A stretch of DNA of 56,116 bases from Treponema sp. (GCA_009786455.1 WQTD01000007.1:1-56116); one strand, 5' to 3'; counted from the stretch's first letter, positions 1-7,411 are shown. Translations and numbers: made by a program. The notes: a model not told the origin generated them from the letters alone.

Positions 1-1
1 A

Positions 2-127
2 ACGAGAAAACGCTGGACTTATAACTGTTATTCAAATCCATACACAGCTCCATATAAAGAGGATTTGACCTTCAGAAAAGAAAGTCATACCCCTATATGG
101 GTGCGGACATGGATTACGCTTTACTGA
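2..127 (+). CDS. 3' end of an unidentified protein (partial)
   Basis: The frame is open from the window edge for 41 codons and stops at 125-127. The peptide is rich in Tyr, Trp and Thr and ends in an alternating aromatic stretch (WVRTWITLY), which would fit the last strand of an outer-membrane beta barrel, but too little is visible to name a family. Its last 40 bases lie inside the left arm of the long inverted repeat, so the natural C-terminus may have been replaced by repeat sequence. It could also be a chance open frame; a shorter frame ending at 24 is the alternative. Confidence 0.3.
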   Translation, partial: TRKRWTYNCYSNPYTAPYKEDLTFRKESHTPIWVRTWITLY

Positions 128-335
128 TATTGAAATTAATCTGAGATTTTTCACACGGCGGAATGAGAGGGGGTTGAGGATTTTCACACAGCGGTGCAGA
201 GGCATGGCGGTTTTTTATGTTGTTTTGTTCGTAACTAACTCCGCGCCGCTGTGTGAGACAATTTCGAAAAAGTTGTTAAGGATTAGCCGTTATACTAATT
301 CCTTATGTAATAAAGAATTAGCTCTCTTTTTATTT
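88..335. repeat. Left arm of a long imperfect inverted repeat
   Basis: Read as its reverse complement, this stretch matches 1190-1456 closely over about 160 bases (176-335 against 1190-1365), and again at its outer end where CCCATATAGGG occurs in both arms. The arm has smaller palindromes: TCACACAGCGG near 185 pairs with CCGCTGTGTGA near 246, and AAGGATTAG near 278 nearly pairs with CTAATTCCTT near 294. That makes it a folded, REP- or MITE-like unit. Relative to the other arm it has an extra stretch of about 30 bases around 145-175. The first 385 bases hold no convincing complete gene; the plus-strand frame at 174-389 is repeat DNA. Confidence 0.8.
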
Positions 336-385
336 TATAAACTGAATAAAACAGGACATCAGACAGTTATAATTAAAATAAAACT

Positions 386-1102
386 CTAATAAACATCGGC
401 ATCTGACGAGCCAGTTCTAATAATCAGGTTTGGTCTCAGTAAGGCTCTTAATTCTTCAGGAATGCTGTTTGCAAGGAGCTCATCATCAAAAAATGACGCT
501 ATATCTTCCGCCTGCGCTTTTGTGAGATATATGAATTTTTCACCGCTGGTCATTCCGTCTTTTTCATATGGTTTTCTGTATACTGCTTCACCCTGAGTTA
601 TTGTAAAGAAAGGCGATCTGCTTTTAAATTGATATCCAAGTATAATATCCATATTGGAGTTCGCCTGTTCGGTAAATCTAAATTCCTGCCAAATTAAAAA
701 ACCAAGAATCGTCCCATAAAGATTTTTTGTTTTTGAGTTTCTTCTGACTAAAGCTTGTGAGTTAAACTCTTCGTTGTAACTATTCACCGCTTTGTTAAAC
801 AAATCGCGGGCATCTTTTGTCCAAAATTGATAAAAGTTGATACTATTTATCTTATAGTTAAGGCAAACACAATCCTCGAGAGGGTAATAAATAACATTCA
901 CCGCAGCTTTTTTTAAATTTGCAAAAGGAACAGGATTATCAAATTGCGCTTCAGTTATCCCTATGGGAATTTGAGGTGAGTTATAACTGACCTTGAATGT
1001 TTCAGGTTTAACAGGAGGACTAAAGACACTTTTAATAAACGCACAGGAACTTAGCGAAAAAATCAGAAAAATAAAAATAGCTTTAACGCAAACATTTTTC
1101 AT
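386..1102 (-). CDS. Putative lipoprotein of unknown function
   Basis: The product from the ATG at 1102 is about 238 residues. It opens with a charged MKN, a hydrophobic segment and a lipobox ending SLSSC, so it should be exported and lipidated at that cysteine. I recognise no domain in the mature part; it is a mixed, aromatic-rich soluble sequence with an acidic C-terminus. A longer frame back to a TTG at 1138 is open, but the lipoprotein signal fits the 1102 start best. No Shine-Dalgarno precedes that ATG. A TATAAT lies on this strand at 1118-1123, which would give a very short leader. The gene sits alone between two inverted repeat arms with no partner gene, and looks like the cargo of that structure. 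Confidence 0.65.
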   Translation of the reverse strand: MKNVCVKAIFIFLIFSLSSCAFIKSVFSPPVKPETFKVSYNSPQIPIGITEAQFDNPVPFANLKKAAVNVIYYPLEDCVCLNYKINSINFYQFWTKDARDLFNKAVNSYNEEFNSQALVRRNSKTKNLYGTILGFLIWQEFRFTEQANSNMDIILGYQFKSRSPFFTITQGEAVYRKPYEKDGMTSGEKFIYLTKAQAEDIASFFDDELLANSIPEELRALLRPNLIIRTGSSDADVY

Positions 1103-1189
1103 GGAGGTAATCATATAATTATAATGAGTTCTGGTCAAGAAAGGTTACACCCCTCAAACTGATGTCTTGGTTAGTTTGATTTGTGAAAT

Positions 1190-1456
1190 TATAAAGAGCT
1201 AATTCTTTATCACATAAGGAATTAGTATAACGTCTAATCCTTAACAGCTTGTTCGAAATTATCTCACACAGCGGCACAGCGAAATGGAGTTAGTTACGAA
1301 CAAAACAACATAAAAAACCGCCATGCCACCGTGTCCGCTGCGCCGCTGTGTGAAAATCCTCAGATAATTTCAATAATGGCAGCTCAATTATTACAGGAAG
1401 TAAGTCAGGACGAATCAGTAAAGCAAAACTGCAAGCCCGCACCCATATAGGGTATG
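1190..1456. repeat. Right arm of the long imperfect inverted repeat
   Basis: This is the inverted counterpart of 88-335, with the same internal palindromes (CACACAGCGG near 1264, CGCCGCTGTGTG near 1341). Beyond the core the two arms keep matching: TTTCAATA and TCAGTAAAGC are adjacent in the left arm but here are separated by exactly 39 bases, 1376-1414. Those 39 bases are identical to 2141-2179 inside the rpn gene. The stretch 1139-1498, between the lipoprotein gene and rpn, holds only this arm and the rpn ribosome-binding site. Confidence 0.8.
1376..1414 (+). repeat. 39-bp exact copy of an internal rpn segment
   Basis: The 39 bases are identical to 2141-2179 and the match breaks at both edges. 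In rpn they are 13 whole codons beginning at the internal ATG (MAAQLLQEVSQDE). Here they interrupt the otherwise continuous repeat arm. No target-site duplication is visible. In this position they open a frame of 24 codons that ends with TAG at 1448-1450 and has no Shine-Dalgarno. Confidence 0.9.
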
Positions 1457-1498
1457 AAAAACATTCAGCATATTAAAAAACCCCAAGGAGACAGGCAG

Positions 1499-2359
1499 AT
1501 GAGTAAATTTCCAATGGACGCGGATATCCTTCCGCCTTCTGACGACCGTATTTTCAAAACGCTTCTGACACACCCTGACGCAAAACAGGTTTTAATTGAC
1601 GTAGTATCAACGGTAATCGAACGAAAAGTCGTTGACGTTCAACTGCGGAATAATGAGGTTCCGCCAATGAATACAGATGAAAAACATGAGCGTTTTGATG
1701 TTAACTGTACCATTGACACAGGCGATCAGGTTGATGTTGAAATGCACTGCTTAAAAAGAGAAGAAATAGGAGAAAAACATACAAATTTTATCAACAAATA
1801 TGTCTACTACCTCACTGATCTCCATTCGTCACAAAAATCCAAAGGAATAGAATATTCCGACTTAGTGAGGACGTACCAGATTACATTCTGTACAACGGCG
1901 GTTTTCCCTGCGCAAGTTGATTATGTCAGCAGATTCTCGCTGAGGACTCAGGACGGCAGACAGCTCACTGATCAAATCAACATGGTAATAATCGAGTTAA
2001 GCAAGTTAAGTGATACTTTAAAAAAGCCAGCAGGTAAATTAACAACGCTTGAAATGTGGGCTGTATTTTTTGGTTACGCATCCGATCCCGTGCACAGAAA
2101 TCTGATTAATGGTATAATTGACGAAAAGGAGGAGATTGACATGGCAGCTCAATTATTACAGGAAGTAAGTCAGGACGAACGTGAAAAAGCCATCCAGAGA
2201 AGCCGGCGAATGGCAGAGACTGACAGGATCTCTGACCTGCTTACCGCCGAGAGAAGAGGTAAAATCGAGGGTATGCAGCAAGAACGTGAAAAAGTCCTCT
2301 CCCTCTTTGAACAGGGTCTCTCTCTGGAAGAAGTAAAACAATACCTTAAAAACAACTGA
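1499..2359 (+). CDS. Rpn family PD-(D/E)XK nuclease / putative transposase
   Basis: The product is 286 residues from the ATG at 1499, chosen because AAGGAG sits just upstream; the frame is open back to 1454, but that ATG lies in repeat DNA without a ribosome-binding site. The N-terminal part has the family pattern: an opening around DDRIFKTLLTH (residues 15-25), then D67 and the VDVEMHC stretch with E81, the PD-(D/E)XK core. The usual E-x-Q reads E-M-H here. Family members are DNA endonucleases first described as recombination-promoting (RpnA of E. coli) and later tied to phage defence. The C-terminal third is charged and helical and ends in a short LSLEEVKQYL-type motif. An internal start at codon 215 is annotated separately. 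It stands alone between the inverted-repeat region and a terminator. Confidence 0.85.
   Translation: MSKFPMDADILPPSDDRIFKTLLTHPDAKQVLIDVVSTVIERKVVDVQLRNNEVPPMNTDEKHERFDVNCTIDTGDQVDVEMHCLKREEIGEKHTNFINKYVYYLTDLHSSQKSKGIEYSDLVRTYQITFCTTAVFPAQVDYVSRFSLRTQDGRQLTDQINMVIIELSKLSDTLKKPAGKLTTLEMWAVFFGYASDPVHRNLINGIIDEKEEIDMAAQLLQEVSQDEREKAIQRSRRMAETDRISDLLTAERRGKIEGMQQEREKVLSLFEQGLSLEEVKQYLKNN
2091..2134 (+). promoter_or_regulatory. Putative internal promoter and Shine-Dalgarno inside rpn
   Basis: A perfect TATAAT at 2113-2118 is preceded by TGCACA (2091-2096, 4 of 6 matches to TTGACA) at 16 bases. The expected transcript start is about 2124-2125, directly before AAAGGAGGAG (2125-2134), which stands 6-8 bases before an in-frame ATG at 2141. 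A strong SD and TATAAT together inside a coding region is unlikely to be chance, but transcription is inferred. Confidence 0.6.
2141..2359 (+). CDS. Possible intragenic small Rpn C-terminal protein (RpnS-like, 72 aa)
   Basis: In-frame initiation at the ATG at 2141 would make a 72-residue protein, MAAQLLQEVSQDE to the rpn stop, rich in Glu, Arg and Gln and predicted helical. It lacks the nuclease core. In enterobacterial Rpn genes a small C-terminal protein made from an internal promoter and start inhibits the full-length toxic nuclease, so an antitoxin role is the natural hypothesis. The evidence here is the TATAAT and AAGGAGG placed correctly in front of it. That it is expressed is inference. 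Confidence 0.55.
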   Translation: MAAQLLQEVSQDEREKAIQRSRRMAETDRISDLLTAERRGKIEGMQQEREKVLSLFEQGLSLEEVKQYLKNN

Positions 2360-2360
2360 G

Positions 2361-2448
2361 GCGTCATCAGACGCTATTTCCCGCTTCAACGCAATGTGGT
2401 ACGTTGCGTTATTCCCCGCTTTAACCGCTCTGTAAGGCGTTTAGCGCC
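2361..2448 (+). other. Three successive small hairpins after rpn
   Basis: GCGTC/GACGC (2361-2374), AACGCAA/TTGCGTT (2388-2410) and GGCG/CGCC (2436-2448) follow the rpn stop. The first two are each followed by near-identical spacers (TTCCCGCTTCAAC and TTCCCCGCTTTAAC), so the array looks like a degenerate tandem repeat. None has a proper T run; it may stabilise or weakly terminate the transcript. Confidence 0.45.
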
Positions 2449-2550
2449 GTTTTCTACAGCAAATAGTACCCAGACACACCTTTCTCGTATTTGAACCCCT
2501 CTAAAAGGCGCCTGGCGCTGTTTCCAGCCATAAAACCCCCTCACCCAATA

Positions 2551-2578
2551 AAAAAACCCGGCTTGCGCCGGGTTTTTT
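2551..2578. terminator. Bidirectional rho-independent terminator
   Basis: AAAAAACCCGGC and GCCGGGTTTTTT form a perfect 12-bp stem with a TTGC loop. T runs on both strands serve the rpn gene from the left and the outer-membrane gene from the right. Confidence 0.9.
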
Positions 2579-2601
2579 TACGTGAAATCTGTCAGATCAG
2601 A

Positions 2602-3957
2602 TTAGAAGTTCCACCTGAAAGTGATGTTTGCTTCGTTGTAGTTGTTTAAATCTTCTATTGCGCCATACGGTTTATAAAGTACATAATGAAGACCAATTCC
2701 GGTTCCCCAGTCGCCTGCTCCGGTTCCTTTGAAGTTCCAGAGAATGCCTGGTACAAATCTCCAGCCAAATCCTTCCTCGCCGAACATGAAATCAGAAGCG
2801 ACATTTACTTGTAAATATGCAGGAAGTACATTGAACCATACGCTCGGAGCAACACCGACGATTCCGCCGTTTCCGGCGTCTGACCTTGCCTGAATTTCCG
2901 CATCAAAGTAATACCCTGCTTTAATGGAAACGCCGAATACGTCAGCGCCATAATTCAGACTTGCGCCAAATACAGCTTTTGTGTCCAGGATGGTATTGGT
3001 ATCTTCTTCCTTAAATACACCAGCGAAACTCAAGCCAGCGCTAATTGCGTCTGTGAAAGCCCAATTTAAGCCGACATAAGCGCCGAATTTATCAACATTG
3101 AACTGAGCTGCGACCTCAATTGGATAGAAATCAAATTTCATACCAAGGATTAATGTTGACAGAACATCATTAACTAGATCAAATTCATTAGGTCTATATC
3201 CAGCATCATTTTTATCCATGGCATTGCGTCCGTCTTCCCAGAAAAAGCGAGTACCTGTATTATCAGGGGTACTTCTGAGCATTGCACCGAAGCTGATACC
3301 GGAGAAGTTAAAATTAGCCATAATACCGCTCCTGCAGCAGAAATTCGCCCAAACATGTGATTGTTCTTTAATTGGGAATGAACCCGGAGTACCAGAATCA
3401 CCCTGGAAATCGAAAGTACCCCATTCATTATACTTTGTTCCGCCAATATATTTATCACCGCGGAAAATGCCAAATGACATATCAGATCTCCAAGGATCGG
3501 AAATCCAGTTATTTACACCTACTCTCAAGTCTACCAAACCATTAAGCATTTTGTAATTGCCCCATAGCTCTAAATCATTCCATATGCTAATTGCACCATC
3601 GTTAGCAGTATTAAAGAGCGTTGACAGTAAATATACACGACCACCGAAGCCATAGTTTTCACCATAATACGACACGGTAGCTCTAAGAGCATCCCAGGTT
3701 CTGAATAATAAACCAGCATTAAATCCTTCATTACCGTATTTTAATTCTACAGCTGCCCTGTTTACGCCGCCATCATCACCCCATGCAGCAAAATCCAATG
3801 CGTTAAACCCTGGTCCATCTGTTTCAGGAAACTGACCCGCATTGTTAAAATCCATTGTCGCGCCAAGTTCCACCTTACCGCCAAGATTCCAGTTACCCTG
3901 TGCGAAAACTCCTCCTGCTACCGCAAGGATTAATAAAACCACGAGAATTTTTTTCAT
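2602..3957 (-). CDS. Outer-membrane beta-barrel-like protein, paralogue 1
   Basis: The product is 451 residues with a clear signal peptide (MKKILVVLLILAVAGGVFAQ, cleavage likely after residue 19). The mature part is Gly/aromatic-rich with alternating hydrophobic strands and ends ANITFRWNF, a terminal aromatic beta-strand suited to barrel insertion. That points to a porin-like outer-membrane protein, though no named family is assigned. The start is fixed by a TCCTCCT complement (GGAGG) at 3966-3972. It is closely similar to the gene at 4636-5973: signal peptide, N- and C-terminal strands are nearly identical and internal stretches, probably loops, differ. The pair likely arose by tandem duplication; each copy has its own terminator and leader. 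Confidence 0.75.
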   Translation of the reverse strand: MKKILVVLLILAVAGGVFAQGNWNLGGKVELGATMDFNNAGQFPETDGPGFNALDFAAWGDDGGVNRAAVELKYGNEGFNAGLLFRTWDALRATVSYYGENYGFGGRVYLLSTLFNTANDGAISIWNDLELWGNYKMLNGLVDLRVGVNNWISDPWRSDMSFGIFRGDKYIGGTKYNEWGTFDFQGDSGTPGSFPIKEQSHVWANFCCRSGIMANFNFSGISFGAMLRSTPDNTGTRFFWEDGRNAMDKNDAGYRPNEFDLVNDVLSTLILGMKFDFYPIEVAAQFNVDKFGAYVGLNWAFTDAISAGLSFAGVFKEEDTNTILDTKAVFGASLNYGADVFGVSIKAGYYFDAEIQARSDAGNGGIVGVAPSVWFNVLPAYLQVNVASDFMFGEEGFGWRFVPGILWNFKGTGAGDWGTGIGLHYVLYKPYGAIEDLNNYNEANITFRWNF

Positions 3958-4003
3958 TCTTGTAATCCTCCTATATTTGACAAGGGGTAATAACCTACGG
4001 TTA
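3958..4003 (-). promoter_or_regulatory. Conserved 5' leader of outer-membrane paralogue 1
   Basis: The 46 bases before this start codon match those before paralogue 2 (5974-6019) with a single difference, then similarity stops sharply. The leader contains the GGAGG site and a GTA-centred AACC/GGTT palindrome. Confidence 0.6.
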
Positions 4004-4200
4004 ATTGTATAAAATTAATATTTAGGAGTTTATTTATAGTATATGATAAATCATTTGAAAACTGGAAAAAGAAGCGCATGATGTGACTTCAGGTTAAAAG
4101 ATTTGTTTTTGCTAATTTTTTATTATTGACATCAACAGCAACATAAAGTTAACATATCAATAAAGAGGATAATTGTGATCGAACGAACTGCCTTACCTTA

Positions 4201-4368
4201 ATGGAAGAAATAAACTCTCTTCCCCTCCGCTATTATAACGAAATAGTAAATTTTGTAGACTACATAAAAGAAAAAAAAGTCAGGGAATATAATACATTGG
4301 AAAAAGCAGCAGAAATAGCTGCTGAGGAATACCGCAACGATAAAGAATTAATATCATTTTCTGTCTGA
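4201..4368 (+). CDS. Antitoxin-like small protein (probably a remnant)
   Basis: ATG at 4201 opens 55 codons reading MEEINSLPLRYYNEIVNFVD, then a Lys/Glu-rich helix, and stops at 4366-4368. The pattern of a short SLP step followed by a hydrophobic EIVNFVDYIK helix resembles the DUF2281-type antitoxin partners of toxin genes. No Shine-Dalgarno precedes the ATG, and the frame is open upstream to 4153, so the true start may be lost. It is followed directly by the tail of a MazF/PemK-like toxin frame, which supports the identification. The gap 3958-4635 otherwise holds the leader above and the terminator at 4575-4603. Confidence 0.45.
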   Translation: MEEINSLPLRYYNEIVNFVDYIKEKKVREYNTLEKAAEIAAEEYRNDKELISFSV

Positions 4369-4369
4369 A

Positions 4370-4519
4370 CAAAATAATCTTTTAAAAATTTCTGCCGCAG
4401 ATTGTTTTCAAATACGAAGCGTTTCTGTTGATCGTTTTATAAATAATATTGGAACTGTAGAATCAAAAATATTTAATAATGCTCAGGAAGCTATTATAAA
4501 AATCATTAGTGTTATGTAA
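4370..4519 (+). pseudogene. C-terminal remnant of a MazF/PemK-like toxin
   Basis: An open frame of 49 codons without a start reads ADCFQIRSVSVDRFINNIG and continues into an amphipathic helix ending KIISVM. FQIRSVSVDRF followed by IG matches the typical C-terminal region of PemK/MazF endoribonuclease toxins (FQIRTISKERF type). The N-terminal catalytic half is absent, the antitoxin-like gene ending immediately upstream. It reads as a toxin-antitoxin pair that lost the toxin's 5' part by deletion. Confidence 0.5.
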
Positions 4520-4574
4520 AATATAGCTTTTATTTGCTTCGTATAACACGATACTTTATAAAATCGTTAAATGT

Positions 4575-4603
4575 AAAAAAAACCCGGCGCTTTTTACGCC
4601 GGG
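4575..4603 (-). terminator. Rho-independent terminator of outer-membrane paralogue 2
   Basis: On the minus strand CCCGGCG and CGCCGGG pair over a 7-base loop and run into eight T residues (complement of 4575-4582), 30 bases beyond the stop codon at 4636. Confidence 0.85.
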
Positions 4604-4635
4604 CTTTTCATTAAGTTTTAACTTAATCAGTCAGA

Positions 4636-5973
4636 TTAGAAGTTCCACCTGAAAGTGATGTTTGCTTCGTTGTAGTTGTCGGAATCTAACTGTGCGCCAT
4701 ACGGTTTGAAAAGCGCATAGTGGAGACCAATACCTGTTGACCAGTCGCCAGCTCCGGTTCCTTTGAAGTTCCAGAGAATGCCTGGTACAAATCTCCAGCC
4801 AAATCCTTCGTCGCCGAACATGAAATCAGAAGCGACATTCACCTGTAAGTGTGACGGAATTACATTGAACCATACGCTTGGTGCAATACCGACGATCCCG
4901 CCGTTTCCGGTTTCTGATGTTTCCTGAATGTTCGCATCGAAGTAGTATCCTGCCTTGAGGGCAACGCCGAATACGTCAGCGGAATAATTCAAACTGGCAC
5001 CGAATACAGCCAACGTGTCCTGAATGTCATTGGTATCCAATTCCTTAAATGTGCCGAGGAAGCTCAAGCCTGCGCTGATTGCGTCTGTGAATGTCCAATT
5101 TAAACCGACATAAGCGCCGAATTTTTCAACATTGAACTGAGCTGCGACCTGGATCGGATAGAAATCAAATTTCATACCGAGGATTAATGTTGACAAAACA
5201 CCTTCAATCAAATCAAGCTCATTATGGGAATTATCGCCTTCCTTGTCTGATTTACTATCCCAGAAAAACGGAACACCACCACCCCAGTTTTCAGGAGTGC
5301 TTCTGAGCATAGCGCCGAAACTGATACCGCTAAAGTTAAAATTAGCCATTATACCGCTTCTGCAGCAGAGATTCGCCCAAATATGTGACTGCTCTTTTAT
5401 TGGATAAGAACCGGGAGAACCGGAATCACCCTGTAAATCAAAACTACCCCATCTGTTATATTTATTTCCGCTAATAAATTTATCTCCGCGGAAAATACCA
5501 AATGATAAGTCAGAAGACCAAGGATCCGAAATCCATTTGTTTACGCCAACCAATAAGTCGACCATGCCGTTAAGCATTGAATAATTACCCCACGCTTGTA
5601 ATTCATTACCTACACCACCAGACCAATTGTATAAAAACGCATTGAATAAGTGTCCCTGAGCTCCTAAGCTGTAATTATCACCATAATACGCAATGTCTCC
5701 AATAATTTGGTTGAAGGTTGAAAATTTTAAACCGGCTGAAAACCCATCACGACCGTATGACAATCCCAACTGCGCCCTGTTTACGCCGCCGTCATCACCC
5801 CATTTCGCAAAATCTTTAGCATTGAACCCTGGACGATCTCCCTCAAACTGACCTGCATTGTTAAAATCCATTGTTGCGCCAAGTTCTACTAAACCGCTAA
5901 GACTCCAGTTACCCTGTGCGAAAACTCCTCCTGCTACCGCAAGGATTAATAAAACCACGAGAATTTTTTTCAT
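4636..5973 (-). CDS. Outer-membrane beta-barrel-like protein, paralogue 2
   Basis: The product is 445 residues from the ATG at 5973, preceded by a GGAGG complement at 5982-5988; the frame runs further upstream but only through the leader. The signal peptide equals that of paralogue 1 (MKKILVVLLILAVAGGVFAQ). The mature protein starts GNWSLSGLVELGATMDF and ends ANITFRWNF. Both paralogues share the central KEQSH(V/I)WAN.CCRSGIMANF region, which contains an adjacent Cys pair, unusual for a barrel. Differences from paralogue 1 concentrate between conserved strands. An outer-membrane pore or adhesin role is inferred from this pattern only. Confidence 0.75.
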   Translation of the reverse strand: MKKILVVLLILAVAGGVFAQGNWSLSGLVELGATMDFNNAGQFEGDRPGFNAKDFAKWGDDGGVNRAQLGLSYGRDGFSAGLKFSTFNQIIGDIAYYGDNYSLGAQGHLFNAFLYNWSGGVGNELQAWGNYSMLNGMVDLLVGVNKWISDPWSSDLSFGIFRGDKFISGNKYNRWGSFDLQGDSGSPGSYPIKEQSHIWANLCCRSGIMANFNFSGISFGAMLRSTPENWGGGVPFFWDSKSDKEGDNSHNELDLIEGVLSTLILGMKFDFYPIQVAAQFNVEKFGAYVGLNWTFTDAISAGLSFLGTFKELDTNDIQDTLAVFGASLNYSADVFGVALKAGYYFDANIQETSETGNGGIVGIAPSVWFNVIPSHLQVNVASDFMFGDEGFGWRFVPGILWNFKGTGAGDWSTGIGLHYALFKPYGAQLDSDNYNEANITFRWNF

Positions 5974-6019
5974 TCTTGTAATCCTCCTATATTTGACAAG
6001 GGGTAACAACCTACGGTTA
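5974..6019 (-). promoter_or_regulatory. Conserved 5' leader of outer-membrane paralogue 2
   Basis: This is the same leader as at 3958-4003, with one substitution. Upstream (6020-6060) is a run of TTAATTAATTAAA-type AT-rich sequence that could hold the promoter, but no clear -35/-10 pair is seen. Confidence 0.55.
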
Positions 6020-6173
6020 CTTTAATTATTTAATTAATTAAAAAAATCCGATAATTCATAAGTGCATAAATCATTACAGGATAAAGAATTATTATTTTTA
6101 TAGAATATATTTGTTTATTTGGTTTTGGGCTATGTAAGCAGTTGTGTTTGCATTAAGCCGTCAGGAGGACATA

Positions 6174-7340
6174 ATGAGATACAAAGAATTATTTACGATT
6201 TATCCAAGAAAATTAAAAACGGTAACAGTTTATTACTACCAATGTTACGACAGCGGCGGAAAAAGAATTTGCGGTCATTCAACAGGACAACGCACAAAAA
6301 CCGCCGCCAAATTATATTGCATGGAATTATTCAGGAAAGGCAAATTAATTCCAAGTGATAAGCCTGTCATTTTTGAGGAATTCGCCAAAGGCTGGTTTGA
6401 TATTAATACATGTAAATATCTTGAATGGCGGCAGATGCAAAACCCTCTCGCGTTATCAACAATCGATCATTACAAAACCGCTCTTGATATACAAATCAAA
6501 CCATACTTCGGTAAAATGAAAATTTCTTCCATCACACCGGAAATAGTTCAGAAATGGATCCTGAAACTTTCACATGACGGATATAATAATTCTTCGATCA
6601 ATATGAAAATGGCAACATTGAAAGTAATGATGAAGGAAGCTTTTCGCCTTAAACTTATTCCGACCAACCCGATGGATAAAATAAAAAAATTAAAATTTGA
6701 CAACAAGGAAGTAAAAATTCTCAAGAATGACGAGGTGCAAAAATTGTTTCCGTCTGACTGGAAGGAAATCTGGAACAGTTATGAAGTATACCTGATTAAT
6801 AAACTGGCGGCTTTTACAGGCATGAGGTTAAGCGAGATTATCGGTCTGCAGGGCGAGCATGTTCATGAAGATCATATCCATGTGTGCGTACAATATTCAA
6901 AAAAGTACAAAATTATGCCGCTTAAAACAAAAGATTCAAGAAATATCCCCATCACAACAGCCCTTTACAGCGAACTTTCGGTATTAATCAATAAACACGG
7001 CAGCGGTTTTTTATTTACAAAATACGCCGGCATAGTTCCGATTACGCCCAACAGAATATACAGGGAAACAAAAAAGGCGTTTGACAGAATCGGCATTAAC
7101 AGCGAAGAACGCAAAAAACGCGGACTTGTTCTGCATCACTGGCGTCATTTTTTAAATACCGCGCTTTTAATGGCGAATGTGAATACCCTGAAAGTGCAAA
7201 AAGTAACAGGGCACAAAACCATGTCCATGACAAAGCATTATGCCCACTTTGACAGCCGTGATTTTACGGAAGTGCTGGATGTTCAGAACAATTTGATAGC
7301 GGAAAGTAATAATTCTGCTGTCATATCTGCTGTCACTTGA
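6174..7340 (+). CDS. Tyrosine recombinase / integrase
   Basis: The product is 388 residues from the ATG at 6174, which has AGGAGG at 6162-6167; earlier in-frame ATGs lack one. The N-terminal 55 residues resemble an arm-binding domain, residues about 60-170 the SAM-like core-binding domain, and the rest the catalytic domain. R218 (TGMRLSEI), H321-x-x-R324 (HHWRH), H347 (TGHKTMS) and the nucleophile Y356 (HYAH) are present, so it should be active. This fits an integrase of a genomic island or prophage, yet no phage structural genes or excisionase accompany it. It is divergent from the outer-membrane genes, and its 3' end overlaps a cluster of short direct repeats. Confidence 0.9.
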   Translation: MRYKELFTIYPRKLKTVTVYYYQCYDSGGKRICGHSTGQRTKTAAKLYCMELFRKGKLIPSDKPVIFEEFAKGWFDINTCKYLEWRQMQNPLALSTIDHYKTALDIQIKPYFGKMKISSITPEIVQKWILKLSHDGYNNSSINMKMATLKVMMKEAFRLKLIPTNPMDKIKKLKFDNKEVKILKNDEVQKLFPSDWKEIWNSYEVYLINKLAAFTGMRLSEIIGLQGEHVHEDHIHVCVQYSKKYKIMPLKTKDSRNIPITTALYSELSVLINKHGSGFLFTKYAGIVPITPNRIYRETKKAFDRIGINSEERKKRGLVLHHWRHFLNTALLMANVNTLKVQKVTGHKTMSMTKHYAHFDSRDFTEVLDVQNNLIAESNNSAVISAVT

Positions 7341-7411
7341 AATAAAATACCAATATATGCAATAAAACTGATATAAAATTGATAATAATCCTGCTGTCAT
7401 ATCTGCTGTCA
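7315..7411 (+). repeat. Paired CTGCTGTCA iterons at the integrase 3' end
   Basis: The 9-mer CTGCTGTCA occurs at 7315, 7327, 7391 and 7403: two pairs with 12-base periodicity inside two copies of a roughly 30-base repeat 76 bases apart. The first pair is within the integrase C-terminal codons. ATTTGGCAATGG also repeats at 7411-7422 and 7460-7471. They are candidate integrase arm sites or att remnants. Confidence 0.6.

Noticed and set aside
174-389. Plus-strand 71-codon frame
   Set aside because: It lies across the left repeat arm and its palindromes, with no ribosome-binding site; its sequence follows the repeat, and a matching frame is lost in the right arm.
7315-7411. CRISPR array
   Set aside because: The repeats are 9 to 30 bases, only two main copies with unequal spacing, and no cas genes are seen.
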